Positions 13,637-14,913 of a DNA stretch of 14,913 nt are shown one piece after another (the stretch's first letter is position 1; every line of letters begins with the position of its first letter). Under the pieces are notes generated by a model, which was given only the letters and a program-made list of their open reading frames with translations, ran no database searches and had not been told where the DNA came from. The stretch is taken from positions 1 through 14,913 of the forward strand of contig JACQJM010000152.1 of assembly GCA_016205045.1 (NCBI GenBank). Reading direction: 5' to 3'. The translations under genes and the position numbers were made by a program. The DNA is from Elusimicrobiota bacterium (lineage in GTDB: Bacteria > Elusimicrobiota > Elusimicrobia > JACQJN01).

Positions 13637-14900
13637 ACTTAAAGCCGAATAAATAACTGGCGGCGGTGTAGTTGTACTTATAAAATTGCTCAAACTTCAT
13701 GTTGGAGCTGGCGTTTCCGTACTGCACGTGGAACAACAACCCAAAATTGGGAGCCAGGGGATAATGCAGAGAGAGATTTATCGCGCCGGTCAGTTGATGA
13801 ATTTTTTCAGCCAGATAAATGCCCGTGGAATCTTGAGAAAGACGATCAGAGTAGCGGCGGTAGTACCCTGCGAGCCCAAGTTTTAATCCCACCGGCCGGT
13901 CCTTTTGGGGACCCTCCCAGGAAAGATCAAGAGCCGGTTCTGTTTTGAACTCCTGATAGTTGTAGTATTTGGCGATAAAAAGAGTGTTGCGGGCGTCGTA
14001 GTTATTCTGATTGGATTGAACCAGGGTAGCCCCCACCCCGAAACTTAAGATTCCCCTGAGGGAAGCGCCCCATTTTTGAGGCAGACGGACCGCCGCCTGA
14101 CCGCTGTGAGTTTTATCGTTTCTGAGGGTTGAGGTGAAGGCTCCCGAAGCATCCACCAAATGCTGGCTGGGATACTTTTGATAGTTGAAGAGATACTGCC
14201 CCTCTACCACCGCGCGTTCTCCCAAAGGACAAGAACCGCTGAGGGTGGCCATGTTGCCCCAGGTGTTTATGACATGGGATCCGACCAGCTCCCGTGCCAA
14301 AGGCTCTCCGTTAAAATCGAGAGCTCGTTGAGACTCCAGAGAAGAGTAGTTGGGGAAAAAGATGTAGTAGGAATCCAGGCCTAGGCGTACAGAAAAAGGT
14401 TCCTCATAGACATATTCCACCTCCACCCCGCCCCCCGGTTTATGGTAATCAAATAAGCCCTTTCCCCAGGCCTCATCCCGGGTTTCTTTGGCCAGCTCGA
14501 TTTTATATCCCAAGGAAGATTTAAATCTCCAGAAATCATCAAAATCATAGATGGCTTTGATCCCCAAACGATGATTCTGAACCTGCTGAAAAAGAGTTCC
14601 AGCACCCACCAGATCCAACACCTGTTTGGTTCCCTGGAAGGAGCCGTAGTAGTTGGGGATGAGGGACCACTCTTCGTTAAATTTTAGTGCCGGGGCCGCC
14701 AGAAAGCTAGCATTCCCACTGAGGTTGGCCTTGTCCCCATGGAAGAAGTACTGACCACCCAAGACCTGGGCGTTGTATAAAGGAGAAACCCCTACAGAAA
14801 ATGCAAAATTCAAAGTGCAAAATGCAAAATTAACAACGAGGATTAGTCCTAACCCCAAACTATTTATAATTTTTAATTTTGAATTTTTAATTTTCTTCAT
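13626..14900 (-). CDS. Predicted outer-membrane beta-barrel protein
   Basis: A 424-aa protein I cannot place in a named family. A signal peptide covers about residues 1-36 (lysine-rich N-region MKKIKNSKLK, then a hydrophobic core ending AFSVG). The mature part is rich in Tyr, Phe, Gly and Asn, with alternating hydrophobic and polar residues and aromatic clusters such as LDSYYIFFPNYSS, YLFNYQKYPSQH and KYYNYQEFK. It ends in LFGFKYEY, an aromatic C-terminus typical of outer-membrane barrels. It overlaps the giant gene by 11 bp (its TAG is inside ATGAATATTAG), so it is probably made together with the giant protein and may be its pore, anchor or accessory. ATG 14900 is chosen over the adjoining GTG 14903; only 13 bp remain upstream, so the ribosome-binding site cannot be judged. 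Confidence 0.75.
   Translation of the reverse strand: MKKIKNSKLKIINSLGLGLILVVNFAFCTLNFAFSVGVSPLYNAQVLGGQYFFHGDKANLSGNASFLAAPALKFNEEWSLIPNYYGSFQGTKQVLDLVGAGTLFQQVQNHRLGIKAIYDFDDFWRFKSSLGYKIELAKETRDEAWGKGLFDYHKPGGGVEVEYVYEEPFSVRLGLDSYYIFFPNYSSLESQRALDFNGEPLARELVGSHVINTWGNMATLSGSCPLGERAVVEGQYLFNYQKYPSQHLVDASGAFTSTLRNDKTHSGQAAVRLPQKWGASLRGILSFGVGATLVQSNQNNYDARNTLFIAKYYNYQEFKTEPALDLSWEGPQKDRPVGLKLGLAGYYRRYSDRLSQDSTGIYLAEKIHQLTGAINLSLHYPLAPNFGLLFHVQYGNASSNMKFEQFYKYNYTAASYLFGFKYEY
14798..14832. repeat. TGCAAAATT-type tract in the barrel signal peptide
   Basis: Imperfect repeats of TGCAAAATT and CAAAGTGCAAAA. Read on the - strand they encode NFAFCTLNFAF (residues 24-34), itself an obvious duplication (NFAF, NFAF), at the end of the signal peptide hydrophobic core. 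Confidence 0.75.
14866..14897. repeat. AATTTTTAATTTTGA tract at the barrel gene 5' end
   Basis: AT-only repeats built from AATTTTTAATTTT, with two near-identical halves. The - strand gives KKIKNSKLKII (residues 2-12), the positively charged start of the signal peptide. Between this tract and the one at 14798-14832 lies CCTAACCCC (14849-14857), the same motif as the heptamer array at 2363-2392. Confidence 0.75.
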
Positions 14901-14913
14901 CACGGTATCAGTC

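Noticed and set aside
13637..13693. TTG start at 13693 for the giant protein
   Set aside because: It would bury the signal peptide 19 residues inside the protein and lengthen the overlap with the barrel gene to 68 bp.

Overview
The window looks like a fragment of a Gram-negative-type (two-membrane) bacterium from a poorly cultured lineage. The signs are Sec signal peptides, a PorV-like outer-membrane protein, a predicted outer-membrane beta-barrel, and a giant secreted protein ending in a FlgD/type IX-sorting-like domain. This mix of PorV-family proteins, Ig repeats with a conserved WW motif and FlgD-like C-termini is familiar from Elusimicrobiota, Omnitrophota and similar candidate phyla. 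That placement is an inference from gene style; no rRNA or other phylogenetic marker is present. No tRNA, rRNA, CRISPR array, transposase or phage gene was seen.

Layout. On the + strand, bases 1-2031 encode an M3-family zinc oligopeptidase that runs off the left edge. The reading frame is open back to base 1 and begins with a signal-peptide-like segment. It converges on a block of eight genes on the - strand that fills the rest of the window. In transcription order (right to left) these are: outer-membrane barrel (14900-13626), giant secreted protein of 2472 aa (13636-6218), PorV/PorQ-like protein (6221-5277), cyclophilin PPIase (5214-4792), coaD (4755-4276), Mrp-type P-loop ATPase (4264-3317), heme-oxygenase-like diiron protein (3320-2616), and zinc-ribbon/PCP_red protein (2619-2068). 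The gaps are 62 bp or less and four junctions overlap (11, 4, 4 and 4 bp), so long co-transcription is plausible. The convergent ends share a 30-bp perfect palindrome at 2023-2052, which should act as a bidirectional terminator.

Two functional modules stand out. The first (barrel, giant protein, PorV-like) looks like a surface or secretion locus: a type IX-like cargo with its outer-membrane partners. The second (Mrp, diiron protein, PCP_red) is a translationally coupled three-gene cassette of unknown function. It is the best candidate here for an undescribed pathway. Its Mrp protein has no cysteines, so it cannot hold an Fe-S cluster in the usual CxxC way, and it carries an unusual palindrome-rich insert of about 47 residues.

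A second theme is low-complexity DNA read in frame as protein. A GGGTTAG heptamer array, a CCCCAGT/CCCCAA tract, a GTAGAAG-type tract and AAAATT/TGCAAAATT tracts each encode either a linker or a signal peptide. They occur in four different genes, which suggests that short dispersed repeats have been recruited into coding sequence.
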